A stretch of 64,000 nucleotides of DNA from a bacterium (GCA_016716565.1 JADJWC010000001.1:1178001-1242000), one strand, 5' to 3'; counted from the first letter of the stretch, positions 51,197 to 61,210 are shown. Notes: generated from the sequence alone by a model not told the origin. A program made the numbers and translations.

Positions 51197-51240
51197 ACGG
51201 ATTAACGGAAGAAGAAATTAAGATTGTGGAGAAACGTTAA
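51190..51240 (+). pseudogene. 17-codon remnant of a restriction gene 3' end
   Basis: The codons read GFYGLTEEEIKIVEKR and stop. This matches the end of the preceding enzyme (LYGLTEDEIKIVEGS) and of the remnant at 53929. There is no start codon, so it is a leftover and not a gene. The repeat just before it may mark the deletion point. Confidence 0.7.
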
Positions 51241-51821
51241 CCTATTTTCTTCATCACTTCTTTAGCCAACTGTTTTAGTTTTTCTATCGTTGGCGGGTCG
51301 AGACTGAAATCGTCCATACTTATAATCATTTCATAATGCTTATCCCAGTGGACCACAAGCGAGTTGCTGTCCCACATGGAATAGCAGAAAGCAACATCAC
51401 CCAAACCTTCAACAGGAATATAATTTTTTAACGCATCATCAACTTGCTCATCTAGTTCTGCATCGCCAACCTTAGAGGCGGACAAAAATCCTTCGGCTGT
51501 TTGTGGAAAGGTTGTTCCTTTGAAATATCTTACCAGGATGGCAACGTGCTGCAATCCTTTGTTTGTGTAATAAGCACATTGCGACACATAACTGCCCGCA
51601 TTTTTGTCAACAGTGTGCAGCGTTTGTGTTGCCTCTTCGAACTTGGCTCCCATTATTTGACCGACCTCTTCTTTACTAAGAAGGTCGCAAATGCTTTTTT
51701 CAGTAAGACTGCCTGCCGGATTTTCTTTAGATATATTTTTAGATGAATTGTCCTCTGCACAATTCAAAAAAACGGTAAGAGAAAAGACCAAGATTACCAA
51801 TAACGCTTTTATTGTGTTCAT
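51237..51821 (-). CDS. lipoprotein of unknown function
   Basis: The 194-residue protein has a signal peptide with lipobox VFLNC (Cys21). Its mature part contains CDLLSKEEVGQIMGAKF and VSQCAYY near residues 45-83, typical of DUF3558-like or similar secreted domains. I do not identify the family with confidence. The gene overlaps the tail remnant by 4 bases in the opposite direction. Confidence 0.65.
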   Translation of the reverse strand: MNTIKALLVILVFSLTVFLNCAEDNSSKNISKENPAGSLTEKSICDLLSKEEVGQIMGAKFEEATQTLHTVDKNAGSYVSQCAYYTNKGLQHVAILVRYFKGTTFPQTAEGFLSASKVGDAELDEQVDDALKNYIPVEGLGDVAFCYSMWDSNSLVVHWDKHYEMIISMDDFSLDPPTIEKLKQLAKEVMKKIG

Positions 51822-51870
51822 TTAATTCACCTCTAAACGCTTCAATAAATTTTTAAATAAGATTGTTTAC

Positions 51871-53649
51871 TTACTTTATAACTATCATCTTCTTCGTTTC
51901 GGTAAAAGATCCCGCCTGCAATTTGTAGAAATAAATTCCGCTTGAAAGTGCAGAAGCATTGAATTCAACTTCATAACTACCCGCAGGTTTGTATTCATTA
52001 ATTAATCTTGCAACTTCGTTTCCGAGAACATCATAAACTTTTATTGATTGAAAACCGCCGACTGGTGACTGCCAGCTTATCTTTGTTGTTGGATTAAATG
52101 GATTGGGATAATTCTGAAATAATTGAAAAGAGTTTAACTCAGTTTCGGTTTCATTGCCAACAGATGAGGGTAAGTTCGGCCAGAAGGAACCAATCAAATA
52201 AAAATTTGAGCTGCCAATCAGGCTACTCCAAACTGTAACTCTTTCGTCGGGGGTGTTTGTAATTCCGACAGATGAAAAAATATTCGTTGTTGGATAAATA
52301 CCATCCATCCTAACTTTTTGATCCCAATAATTAGTAACACCATTATTCGATTTAGTTGACATAATTGAATCGATAAACACACCTGGTTTAAAAGAAGCAT
52401 ACGACACATAGTATTCGTCCTCAACACCTTTCCGACTTACTACTGATCCTAATACGGGAAGTTTATCGGTATTTGATGAATAGCCATCTATATAATTTAA
52501 ATACCAGGTGCTGCCTAAATCATTTGATCGGGCAGAAACAAGATCCCAATCATCAGAGTTCTGATAATTTTCTTCAAATACCACCATTAATTGTTGACTA
52601 GAACCGCCACTCGGCGCAGAAATAGCAGAGTTGCTGATTTTATAATTACCATGACCATCTATTGTTCCGATGAATTCTGCATTAAGTCCTACAGTATAGC
52701 AAGTTGAAAGCCATATTCTGGTATCATCAGGTACATTAGAATACGTGAAAATTAATTTATCATTTCCTTGAGAAAGACTGTAGTATGCTATGTCAGAATA
52801 TAGATAGTGTGTTTCTGTTGCTCCACCATCAGGCCAATAAACGGGCAGAATAGTTCTTCTGTATAATATTGCGGCATTCACTGGATTATGTGGGAAGACA
52901 ATCCTTGCCAACTTTTGAGCATTAACATGTTTGTTATCAAATGTTAGTGAGTCTAATGAAGCTACAACATAAATTTCTGAATTGTCAGGGTACGTGAAAT
53001 TGTCCGTCGTAATTCTGGCATTATAATATTCATCGTTGGGACCGGCACCGGGCCAGTTAAGAATACCTGTAATTCTCTCAAATGGATTTTCAGTATTTAA
53101 TCCGGCATAGTACACTTCTCTTCTTGAAAATAGAGATTGTTTGCTCCCTACAACCATCCATAAATATTTTCCGCCACTAGTAGTTTCTATTAACTCCGCA
53201 TCAATAGAGTAATCCAAATATCGTTGAGTAAAAATGCTTGTTTGTAAAATCCACCCGTTTATCCCGGTTTTAAATACTCCAATTCTATCTTCACCAGCAT
53301 TGCTCGATCTAATTCCAACGACTACCCAGATAGTGCCTGCTGTGCTGCCGGTTCTTTCTGTTACAACACAATGGCTAAGGTATTGCTCGTTTCCACTTTC
53401 TATTAAGGTCTGAAATGCATCCACATCAAAATTACTTTTAAATAAAGAAGTCTCTTCGGATTTTGTGTTCTGCCCCGGAGAATATTTTTTTTCAAGTGAT
53501 GCTACATCAGGATTGTATACATCATTCTTGATTGACACGATTGGATTTTCAGGAAATGAGGTTTTAACTGCAAATCCATCTGGTTTGTTTTGAGTGTAAC
53601 TGTTTATGGAGAGAAGAAATAAAAAAATTGCGACAACTGTCTTTTTCAT
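51871..53649 (-). CDS. secreted protein with type IX secretion C-terminal sorting domain
   Basis: The 592-residue protein has a signal peptide (KKTVVAIFLFLLSINSYT) and a long beta-rich central region. Its typical C-terminal sorting domain begins LFQNYPNPFNPTTKISW near residue 515, followed by IKVYDVLGNEV and the ending TETKKMIVIK. This domain directs export across the outer membrane by the type IX system, then cleavage and anchoring. The central part (WMVVGSKQSLFSRREVYYAG and similar) suggests a propeller- or sialidase-like fold with repeated strands, but no catalytic residues were found. It fits the PorV-like gene at 40688. Confidence 0.85.
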   Translation of the reverse strand: MKKTVVAIFLFLLSINSYTQNKPDGFAVKTSFPENPIVSIKNDVYNPDVASLEKKYSPGQNTKSEETSLFKSNFDVDAFQTLIESGNEQYLSHCVVTERTGSTAGTIWVVVGIRSSNAGEDRIGVFKTGINGWILQTSIFTQRYLDYSIDAELIETTSGGKYLWMVVGSKQSLFSRREVYYAGLNTENPFERITGILNWPGAGPNDEYYNARITTDNFTYPDNSEIYVVASLDSLTFDNKHVNAQKLARIVFPHNPVNAAILYRRTILPVYWPDGGATETHYLYSDIAYYSLSQGNDKLIFTYSNVPDDTRIWLSTCYTVGLNAEFIGTIDGHGNYKISNSAISAPSGGSSQQLMVVFEENYQNSDDWDLVSARSNDLGSTWYLNYIDGYSSNTDKLPVLGSVVSRKGVEDEYYVSYASFKPGVFIDSIMSTKSNNGVTNYWDQKVRMDGIYPTTNIFSSVGITNTPDERVTVWSSLIGSSNFYLIGSFWPNLPSSVGNETETELNSFQLFQNYPNPFNPTTKISWQSPVGGFQSIKVYDVLGNEVARLINEYKPAGSYEVEFNASALSSGIYFYKLQAGSFTETKKMIVIK

Positions 53650-53928
53650 TTTGAGCCTCCCTTGGCGTATTGAATAATTTTTTTTGTTTATTTCAGTTAA
53701 TTGGTTTTATCAAAATAAACTTAACAATTATTTACTCTTACTGAACATTAAGAATTTATTTGTAAAAAGCAATAGGGGATAGGTTGATAGAGGCAATTAT
53801 AAACTAAAGAAAAAAAGTAAATGGACTTGCTATTCAGTACTGAAAAGCTAGGGATATTTATAATAATATTTTAGGTTATCGATAATATTTTTTTAGTGCT
53901 GTTCATAGTTGTTTATCAAGTCCTCACC

Positions 53929-54081
53929 GCAAAGAAGCAGTTGCAGCAAGCCAGAACAGAAGGAGACAAAAATTATTTAGAGCGCAAATGCGAAACACTC
54001 GATAAGCAGATAGACGAACTAGTTTACCAACTTTATGGTTTAACGGAAGAGGAAATAAAGATTGTGGAAGGAAATGATTAG
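53929..54081 (+). pseudogene. 3' remnant of a second restriction-modification gene
   Basis: The 50 residues from AKKQLQQARTEGDKNYLERK to IKIVEGND match the coiled-coil tail of the enzyme at 48081 (residues about 973-1022) with few changes. The 11 residues before, MLFIVVYQVLT, do not match, so homology begins at 53929. It is a relic of another member of the family. With the piece at 51190 it suggests a site where restriction genes have been replaced several times. Confidence 0.8.
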
Positions 54082-54089
54082 TAAGTTTA

Positions 54090-55220
54090 TTACTCTAACC
54101 TACTCTTAAATCTTCTCGAACTTAAAAATAAAATTGTAACACCCATTAAGAATAACACCACAGTGTTAAACCACAAATCTGCAAAACCCAAACCTTTCAG
54201 TATTACACCTCTTATAATAATATTAAAATATTTTAATGGGATGATATACGAGATGTACTGAATGATCTTTGGCATATTCTCAATCGGAAATGCAAAACCC
54301 GATAAGAATATCATCGGCATCATTACTGCAAAGATTGCAATCATCATTGCCTGCTGCTGTGTTTTTGAAATTGTTGAGATGAACAATCCTATTCCAAGTG
54401 TTGAAAGTATGTAAAAAAAAGCTGATAGTAACAAAAATAATTCACTTCCTTTTACAGGTATAGCAAAGATAACTCTCATTGCTCCAAGCACAATGATTAC
54501 TGAAACCAAACCAAGTATTGTAAATGGAATCAACTTGCCGGCAATTAATTGATATGGTTTGATAGGAGTTACAATCAGCTGCTCCATCGTTCCGATTTCT
54601 TTTTCTTTGACGACCGCTAGCGAAGTCAAAACCAGAGTTACGAGACTAACAAGCAACCCAACAATGCCGGGAACCATATAGTTTCTTGTCTTCATTTCAG
54701 GATTATACCATACTCTTATTTCAGCAGAAAGGTTACCTGCTGGTGAAATTTTCTTCCCGTTTCTATTAACGTAATCGATAAGAATATTTTTTGAATATTG
54801 AGCAACAATTGATTGCACATATCCCGCAGATATTGATGCCTGGTTTCCATCCGAGCCTTCAAATATTGCCTGAAGCGCTGCTGGCTGTCTTCTTGCAATA
54901 TTTTTTTCAAAATCCTGTGAAATGACCAAACCTAAAATTGCTTCGGCATAGTCTACTTTGTTTTCTAGTTCTTTGTAACTGCTGACGTTATCAACAACTT
55001 CAAAATATCCGGAGCTTGTAAATCTGTTGACGAATTCTCTGCTGGTTGATGTTCTGTCCTGGTCAAACACGACCATTTTTACATTTTCAACATCAAGATT
55101 GACTGCATATCCTAAAAACAATAATTGAATAACAGGTGCAATCAGAATTATTCCGAACATCTTCGGATCTCTTCTGAACTGCTGAAATTCTTTTGCTATA
55201 AATTTTATTATTGTGTTCAT
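54090..55220 (-). CDS. ABC-2 type transporter permease, second of the operon
   Basis: The 376-residue protein has an N-terminal span (FGIILIAPVIQLLFLGYAVN), a large periplasmic domain (residues about 45-165) and five spans in the C-terminal part. It includes VVKEKEIGTMEQLIVTPIKP near residue 205, the signature of YhhJ/YbhR-like drug exporters. It is the last gene of a minus-strand efflux operon with two ATPases, a fusion protein and a TolC channel. Confidence 0.9.
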   Translation of the reverse strand: MNTIIKFIAKEFQQFRRDPKMFGIILIAPVIQLLFLGYAVNLDVENVKMVVFDQDRTSTSREFVNRFTSSGYFEVVDNVSSYKELENKVDYAEAILGLVISQDFEKNIARRQPAALQAIFEGSDGNQASISAGYVQSIVAQYSKNILIDYVNRNGKKISPAGNLSAEIRVWYNPEMKTRNYMVPGIVGLLVSLVTLVLTSLAVVKEKEIGTMEQLIVTPIKPYQLIAGKLIPFTILGLVSVIIVLGAMRVIFAIPVKGSELFLLLSAFFYILSTLGIGLFISTISKTQQQAMMIAIFAVMMPMIFLSGFAFPIENMPKIIQYISYIIPLKYFNIIIRGVILKGLGFADLWFNTVVLFLMGVTILFLSSRRFKSRLE

Positions 55221-55302
55221 ACTATATTCTTAAATTTTAAATCATTCAATCATTCACCATTCAATCGGCTATATGAGTTTATTATTAAGCGTCTTATTTT
55301 CA

Positions 55303-56436
55303 TCATGCTTTCTCCGTCTTTCTTTTGTTAATTATCGTTCCGAGTAGAATCAAAATTGTAGTAAAAATCAAAAGATATACTATTTGATCCCAGAAAGTTT
55401 CGATACCAACTCCGCGAAGCATTATTGCCCTTAAAATTTTGAGGAAGAACTTTACAGGAGTAACATTAGTAATTATTTGAATTATCTCGGGCATACTTTC
55501 AATCGGGAAAATAAAGCCAGAAAGAATAAGCGAAGGCAGCAGAGAGATAAACGTTGCAAGTGTAAAAGCAACCTGCTGTGAATCTGAAACAACCGAGATA
55601 AATATTCCCATACTTGTTGATGCAATCAAAAAGATAAGAGTTGTAATGAAAAGCAATAACAGACTTCCTTTCACTTCTGAACCAAAAAGAAAATAACTTG
55701 CGATGAGAATTATTCCTGCATTGATCAAAGCCAGTAAAACAAAAGGAAGTGATTTACCAAGAATCAGTTCCAGCGAACTTAATGGCGAGACATTAATTTG
55801 TTCAATAGTACCTCTTTCTTTCTCTCTAACCAGAGAAAGTGCAACTGTGATTACAGCAGTTACAATCAGAATCATAGCAATCAACCCCGGCACAAGAAAC
55901 TTTGATGTTTTTAATTCAGGATTAAACCAGAACTGCGGATCAAATTTTATTGGTTCGTATTGCTTAATTCCTTTTACTGCGAGTACTTGATTGGAAAATT
56001 TTTGATTGAATATTAGTGTTGCAAGATTGGCATAGTTAGTTATAATGTTTGCGGTGTTACCATCAACACCATCAATCAGATATTGTATTTTTACTTCACG
56101 ACTTGAGTAAATCTGCTCGGATAAATCATTTGGAATTACGATTACACATTGTGCAAGTTTATCATCGAGATATCTGTTGATTTCTTTTTCACTGCTTACC
56201 ATATCAACGAGATCAAAGTATTCTGATTGCAGCAAAGAATTGACAAAGTCTCTGCTCAACTGAGATTTTTCCTGATCATAAACCGCGATCTTTACATGCT
56301 TTACATCAAAGTTTACTGCATAACCGAACATTACAAGCAGCATAACTGGGAAGAAGAAGATAACAAACATTAATCTCTTGTCTCGCTTCAACTGCCGGAA
56401 TTCTTTTTTTGCTATTGCATAAATCCTATTTAGCAT
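55303..56436 (-). CDS. ABC-2 type transporter permease, first of the operon
   Basis: I chose the ATG at 56436, which gives 377 residues; a longer frame starts inside the upstream gene. The protein has the same layout as its neighbour: RLMFVIFFFPVMLLVMFGYA, a long periplasmic domain, and LVREKERGTIEQINVSPLSS near residue 205. The two permeases probably form a heterodimer served by the ATPases upstream. It overlaps the ATPase gene by 11 bases. Confidence 0.9.
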   Translation of the reverse strand: MLNRIYAIAKKEFRQLKRDKRLMFVIFFFPVMLLVMFGYAVNFDVKHVKIAVYDQEKSQLSRDFVNSLLQSEYFDLVDMVSSEKEINRYLDDKLAQCVIVIPNDLSEQIYSSREVKIQYLIDGVDGNTANIITNYANLATLIFNQKFSNQVLAVKGIKQYEPIKFDPQFWFNPELKTSKFLVPGLIAMILIVTAVITVALSLVREKERGTIEQINVSPLSSLELILGKSLPFVLLALINAGIILIASYFLFGSEVKGSLLLLFITTLIFLIASTSMGIFISVVSDSQQVAFTLATFISLLPSLILSGFIFPIESMPEIIQIITNVTPVKFFLKILRAIMLRGVGIETFWDQIVYLLIFTTILILLGTIINKRKTEKA

Positions 56437-57403
56437 TCGCTTTGTCCTTTTCCAGAAGATGGATGAATACATCTTCCAATGTTGGAACGATTTTGTCAAT
56501 TCTGTGCACTGCTATAGAGTTTCTGTTTGTTAGAATTTCTCTGATGTCAGCTTCACCTTTTGAGTTGTCATTAAGTATGATGTGGAGATAGTTTCCGAAA
56601 ATTGATATTTCACCAACCCAATCTTCCTTTTCGAGGATTTCCATACTATCAACAACTCTGTCCGATTCAATTTCAAAAATTGTATGCTTTATGTAATTGG
56701 TTTTTAGCTGCTTTGCATTTCCCTGTGCTATCAATTTACCAGCATTAATAAGAATGATATCGTTGCAGAATTCAGCTTCATCGAGATAGTGAGTAGTGAC
56801 AAGAATTGTAATTCCAGCGGCAGAGAGGTCGTTTATAAGATCCCAGAAATTTCTTCTTGAAATAGGATCAACACCGCTTGTCGGTTCATCTAAAAAAACT
56901 ATTTTGGGTTCGTGTATTACTGCAGTGCCAAGCGCAAGTCTTTGTTTAATTCCTCCCGGTAGTGAGCCGGTAATTAATTTTTCTTTGCCTTCGAGATTTG
57001 CAACTTTTAAAGCCCACTTTTTTCGCTCTTCATACTTTTTACCAGCAAGACCATAAACTCCCGCGAAGAATCTAATATTTTCTTCAACTGTAAGATCATT
57101 GTAGAGTGAGAACTTCTGTGACATATATCCGATTTGTGTTTTTACTTTGTCTGGCTCTTTCATTATGCTATATCCGCCGACAAGTGCATCGCCTGATGTA
57201 GGTTCAAGAATTCCAGTGAGCATTCTGATTGTAGTCGATTTTCCCGCACCGTTTGCACCGAGAAATCCGAAGATTTCGCCCTGCTTTACATTGAAGGATA
57301 CATTATCAACTGCGGTAAAGCTTCCGAATTTTTTTGTGAGATTATTTACTTCGATGCGGTTCAATTCTGCTATTCCTGAGTCCTCAATAGATCTTTCTTC
57401 CAA
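56426..57403 (-). CDS. ABC transporter ATPase, second
   Basis: The 325-residue protein has Walker A GANGAGKS near residue 50, the signature LPGGIKQRLALG near 148, Walker B IVFLDEPTSGVDP near 170 and the switch His in TTHYLDEAE. The start is a TTG at 57403 overlapping the TolC-like gene by 20 bases; no later Met fits. It belongs to the efflux operon and probably powers one of the permeases. YbhF-like proteins have two such domains in one chain, here they are separate genes. Confidence 0.9.
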   Translation of the reverse strand: MEERSIEDSGIAELNRIEVNNLTKKFGSFTAVDNVSFNVKQGEIFGFLGANGAGKSTTIRMLTGILEPTSGDALVGGYSIMKEPDKVKTQIGYMSQKFSLYNDLTVEENIRFFAGVYGLAGKKYEERKKWALKVANLEGKEKLITGSLPGGIKQRLALGTAVIHEPKIVFLDEPTSGVDPISRRNFWDLINDLSAAGITILVTTHYLDEAEFCNDIILINAGKLIAQGNAKQLKTNYIKHTIFEIESDRVVDSMEILEKEDWVGEISIFGNYLHIILNDNSKGEADIREILTNRNSIAVHRIDKIVPTLEDVFIHLLEKDKANAK

Positions 57404-58688
57404 CAGCTAAATTCAATCTCGCTTTTGCAAGTTCATAATCAGCCTGTGAAATTGTAAGTTTTGATTTAGAATTGAGCAATTCGGTTTCTGCATCTATCAG
57501 ATCGCTTGTTGTTGCCAGCTGGTTATCGTACTTGTCTTTTGTAATTCTGAAATTTTCTTCGGCAGATTCAACAGCTAACTTACTCACTGTAATTTTTTCT
57601 GATTGACTGTTCACCACCAGGTAAGCGTTGTAGACTTCGATTTCAATTTGTTCTTTCAATAGCTCGAATGACTCTTTATTTTGCAGCATTTCTTGTTCTG
57701 CCTGCTCAGATTTTGAAGAAGTATAACCCCAGTCCCACAAATCCCAGTTAAGAGATAATCCAACAGACCAGAGTTGAAGTTTTTCATTATCAATTGAAAA
57801 AGTTTCTGCATTCACATTATATAAATAGAAATTTCCTCCTGCATAAAGCTTTGGCCACCAGTTTGAGTTTGCGGCTGTTATTCTGTCCTCTGATGATTTA
57901 ATTTTATATTCAAATGATTTAAGTTCTTCTCTGTTAGCCATTGCTTCGAAAAGAAATTCGTCATAGTTAACTTCTTGTACCTGGATTAAAATAAAATTTG
58001 TCTCGATATCAGTTGAATCGTTAAGAGGCAAACCAAGTGATTTGTTAAAGTTTGCTTTTGCTAATGATAAATTATTTTTTGCATCTATTAATTGCAGCAT
58101 TGTGTTTGATGATTGAAGCTGCAGCTTCAGGTAATCGTTTGTTGTAACCAGTCCATTGTCCATAAAGTTTTTTGTTATTCTTAACTCTTCATCGAGTGAG
58201 CGCAAGTACTCTTCACTTAAATCCACCTGCTTTTGAGCTTTGAATAAATTCCAGAAAGAATTATGAATTTCGAGAGCTTTATTGTTGATATTTTTTTGAT
58301 GTTCGTGATTGGCAGCTTCAAAATTGTTTTCCGCCGAGCTGCGTAATGAGGATAACTGGAATCCCGTAAATATTGGCTGCTGGATTGATAGCTGCATTCC
58401 ATAAAGATAAAAAGGATTTTTTATCTGCGTGGGCATTTGTCCTAGCTTTAACTGATCCGGATCGTTCAGGTTCAGATAATTGTATGCTGCACTTAAGCTA
58501 AGTTTCGGAAACATTTGCGATGTGTATTCAGTGACCCTTGCATCAGAACTCTTCAAAACAGATTCAGAGATTTTAATATGTCTGCTATTCTTTAGACCTA
58601 CTTCAATACTTTGCTGCAAAGTTAGTTTTTGAGTCTGTGAATACAATCCTGAAATTAAAATCAAGCTCATTAAAATTATTTTTTTCAT
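57384..58688 (-). CDS. TolC-like outer membrane efflux channel
   Basis: The 434-residue protein has a signal peptide (KKIILMSLILISGLYS) and the two-fold repeat of TolC family proteins. LTLQQSIEVGLKNSRHIKIS comes first and SYKIKSSEDRITAANSNWWP later, with long helices and beta-barrel segments (WSVGLSLNWDLWDWGYTSS). It should form the trimeric outer membrane channel of the efflux system encoded around it. Confidence 0.9.
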   Translation of the reverse strand: MKKIILMSLILISGLYSQTQKLTLQQSIEVGLKNSRHIKISESVLKSSDARVTEYTSQMFPKLSLSAAYNYLNLNDPDQLKLGQMPTQIKNPFYLYGMQLSIQQPIFTGFQLSSLRSSAENNFEAANHEHQKNINNKALEIHNSFWNLFKAQKQVDLSEEYLRSLDEELRITKNFMDNGLVTTNDYLKLQLQSSNTMLQLIDAKNNLSLAKANFNKSLGLPLNDSTDIETNFILIQVQEVNYDEFLFEAMANREELKSFEYKIKSSEDRITAANSNWWPKLYAGGNFYLYNVNAETFSIDNEKLQLWSVGLSLNWDLWDWGYTSSKSEQAEQEMLQNKESFELLKEQIEIEVYNAYLVVNSQSEKITVSKLAVESAEENFRITKDKYDNQLATTSDLIDAETELLNSKSKLTISQADYELAKARLNLAVGRKIY

Positions 58689-58699
58689 AGTGAAGTCCT

Positions 58700-59632
58700 T
58701 TAAAAATCTTTTTTTATCAATGACTCTTTACTTATCAAATGAATAAATACATTTTCAAGAGACGCCGGTATAATTCTGTGATCGATTATTTGAACATTAT
58801 TGTCGGTTAAAAGTTTTTTTAAGCCGGGATATTGAACATCATAACTTTTTAATGCTACATTCAATCTGTCGCCGTACATCTGAACTTCGTAATCTGTATT
58901 TACCGTTATGAGTTTATAAGCATCCCTGATAGGCGAGCAGACAATTTCCACAACTTCTTCATTCAGAGAAGCTTTTACATTTTTGGGTGTATCCCAGCTG
59001 ATTATTTTCCCGTTATTCATTAATGCAACATTGTTGCATCTTTCTGCTTCGTCGAGGTATGGAGTAGTCATAAAAATTGTAATCTCCTCTTTGAGCAGAT
59101 TAGAAAGTATTTTCCAGAAATCTCTTCTTGAAACGGGATCGACACCTGTAGTTGGTTCATCGAGGAAAATTATTTTTGGTTTGTGAATAAGCGTGCAGGC
59201 AAGAGCCAGCTTCTGTTTCATTCCCCCGGAAAGCTTTTCAGCAAGCCGATCGCGGAAAGGAGTTAGTCTGGTAAACTCGAGAAGCTCATTTCTTCTTTCC
59301 TCAAAATTTTTAACTCCGTGAATGTCCGCAAAGAACTCTATATTTTCATCAATTGTTAGATCACCGTACAGAGAAAACTTCTGTGAAAGGTAACCGATCT
59401 CATCCTTAATTTTATTCTTCTGAGTTTTAAGATCATATCCAAGCACTTCAGCATTACCGGAGTCAGGTTTGATCAATCCTGTTAACATCCTGATAGTAGT
59501 CGTCTTTCCGGCACCGTCGGGTCCAACGAGTCCAAACATTTCACCTTTTTCAATCGAAAAAGTAATGTTATTCACGGCTTCGATAGTTCCAAAGTTTTTC
59601 TTAAGGTTTAATATTTTAATTACATCATTCAT
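58700..59632 (-). CDS. ABC transporter ATPase, first
   Basis: The 310-residue protein has Walker A GPDGAGKTT near residue 39, signature LSGGMKQKLALA near 139, Walker B IIFLDEPTTGVDP near 160 and TTPYLDEAE in place of the usual switch His (TTH), that is Pro in the position of His. Loss of the switch His suggests reduced or no hydrolysis by this subunit, so it may be the degenerate partner of the other ATPase. It is encoded between the fusion protein and TolC genes. Confidence 0.9.
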   Translation of the reverse strand: MNDVIKILNLKKNFGTIEAVNNITFSIEKGEMFGLVGPDGAGKTTTIRMLTGLIKPDSGNAEVLGYDLKTQKNKIKDEIGYLSQKFSLYGDLTIDENIEFFADIHGVKNFEERRNELLEFTRLTPFRDRLAEKLSGGMKQKLALACTLIHKPKIIFLDEPTTGVDPVSRRDFWKILSNLLKEEITIFMTTPYLDEAERCNNVALMNNGKIISWDTPKNVKASLNEEVVEIVCSPIRDAYKLITVNTDYEVQMYGDRLNVALKSYDVQYPGLKKLLTDNNVQIIDHRIIPASLENVFIHLISKESLIKKDF

Positions 59633-59639
59633 CTTGTTG

Positions 59640-60605
59640 TTACAATTTTATCACTGCATCCGCCGGCATCCCGGATTTAAGTTCATAATTTTTGTTAGGT
59701 ATTGATATTTTTACTGCAAAAACCAGCTTTGTTCTTTCATCTTTTGTCTGAATATTTTTTGGAGTGAATTCTGCTTCGGGGGAGATGTAGGTTACCTTTC
59801 CTTCGAAGATTTTATCTTTAAAAGTGTCGACTGAAATTTCAGCTTTTTGCCCTAATTTGATGTAACCGAGCTCTTCTTCGGAAACATAAATTTCAAGTTC
59901 GATTGCCTCAAGATCTGATACTTTGAAAAGCGAAGACATCGGACTAACGGTTTCTCCTTTTTCAACAAAAGTTTTTACAATGAAACCATCGATAGGGGAC
60001 ATGACGTAACAATCACGGATATTTTTCTTTAGAAGCTCGACTCCGGCGATTGCCTTGTTCAAATTTGCTTTTGCCTGGTCAATCTCTTCCGGTCTGAAAA
60101 TCTTTTTTACTTTGGAATAATTTTCCTGTGCTGCTTTAAATTGTGCATTCATTAGCTCATATCTTGCAACAGCATCATCATACTGCTTTTGAGTTATTGA
60201 TCGGGATTCATACAAACTCTGCATACGGTTTTTATCTTTTTCAGCAAGTTTGAAATTTACTTCTGCTTGTTTGAGGTTCTCTTCTGCCTGGATAATATCC
60301 TCTTTTCGTGCGCCTGCTAGCATCAGATTTAGTTGAGCTTCTGCTGCATCTCTTAAAGCATTAGATTGCTGAAGTTGAATATTGAGAAGCTCATGATCTA
60401 TGATGAGTATTGTATCATTTGCAGAGACTCTTTCACCTTCATTGAAATTAAATTTTAAAATTTCGCCTGAGGTTTTCGAGCTGATAACTACGTCTGTTGA
60501 TTCGATCGTGCCTGAAGCTTCAATTGAATCGCGCTGTCCGTTATTGCCACAACCTGAAGTCAGTGCAAGCAGTGCTATTGATGCAAGTATTATTAGACTT
60601 TTCAT
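59640..60605 (-). CDS. HlyD-like membrane fusion protein (lipoprotein)
   Basis: The 321-residue protein has a lipoprotein signal (LLALTSGC, Cys19), a lipoyl/barrel-sandwich domain (SGEILKFNFNEGERVSANDT), an alpha-hairpin of two long helices (residues about 75-175) and a beta domain ending in SGMPADAVIKL. It links the inner membrane ABC permeases to the TolC channel. It overlaps the TetR gene by 4 bases (ATGA). Confidence 0.92.
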   Translation of the reverse strand: MKSLIILASIALLALTSGCGNNGQRDSIEASGTIESTDVVISSKTSGEILKFNFNEGERVSANDTILIIDHELLNIQLQQSNALRDAAEAQLNLMLAGARKEDIIQAEENLKQAEVNFKLAEKDKNRMQSLYESRSITQKQYDDAVARYELMNAQFKAAQENYSKVKKIFRPEEIDQAKANLNKAIAGVELLKKNIRDCYVMSPIDGFIVKTFVEKGETVSPMSSLFKVSDLEAIELEIYVSEEELGYIKLGQKAEISVDTFKDKIFEGKVTYISPEAEFTPKNIQTKDERTKLVFAVKISIPNKNYELKSGMPADAVIKL

Positions 60606-61210
60606 TGTAATACCTTATTGAATGATTTATTAAATTCTTTTTTGCCTTTATCGGTGAGTATCCCGCTGATCACAATTCTGAAAGCATATCTCGCTGCTTC
60701 AATGATTGAATAGTTATTGTTCATAATGAAATCAGGATTAACAATTGATCTTACTGAAGCCACAAGAACATTCATAATGATGTTAGTCGGATGATCAACA
60801 AAAAGTCCTTCTTTCTTTCCCTGATCAATTACTTTAGTGATGTTTCCAAACATTATTTCAGTTCTGAAATTATCAATTTCATTCCACAAAGCCGGATAGT
60901 GTCTCTTAAGTTCTTCCATGCGTGCAGCAGAAATTTTTTCAGAAACTTTTGCAAGTATATTAATCAGGTCGCCAAGCTTTTCGATTGCATTCTTATCCGA
61001 ATTTAATGCAGGTAGAATAGTATTCTTCAATCTGTTCATAAAGTACTTTGCAATTGCTTTCACCAGTTCATCTTTTGAAGGGAAAAATTTGTAAATCGTC
61101 TTCTTGCTGATCCGGAGTTCGAAGGCTATTTCATCCATTGTGGTTTTGTAAAAACCGTCTCTGAAGAATTTTTCTTCTGTATGTTCGATTATTTTATTTT
61201 GGTCTTCCAT
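60602..61210 (-). CDS. TetR/AcrR family transcriptional regulator
   Basis: The 202-residue protein has an N-terminal TetR helix-turn-helix: EEKFFRDGFYKTTMDEIAFE, then RISKKTIYKFFPSKDELVKA. The C-terminal ligand domain is variable. It is the first gene of the efflux operon, so it most likely represses its own operon. The paired inverted sites at 61221-61291 are candidates for its operator. Confidence 0.95.
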   Translation of the reverse strand: MEDQNKIIEHTEEKFFRDGFYKTTMDEIAFELRISKKTIYKFFPSKDELVKAIAKYFMNRLKNTILPALNSDKNAIEKLGDLINILAKVSEKISAARMEELKRHYPALWNEIDNFRTEIMFGNITKVIDQGKKEGLFVDHPTNIIMNVLVASVRSIVNPDFIMNNNYSIIEAARYAFRIVISGILTDKGKKEFNKSFNKVLQ

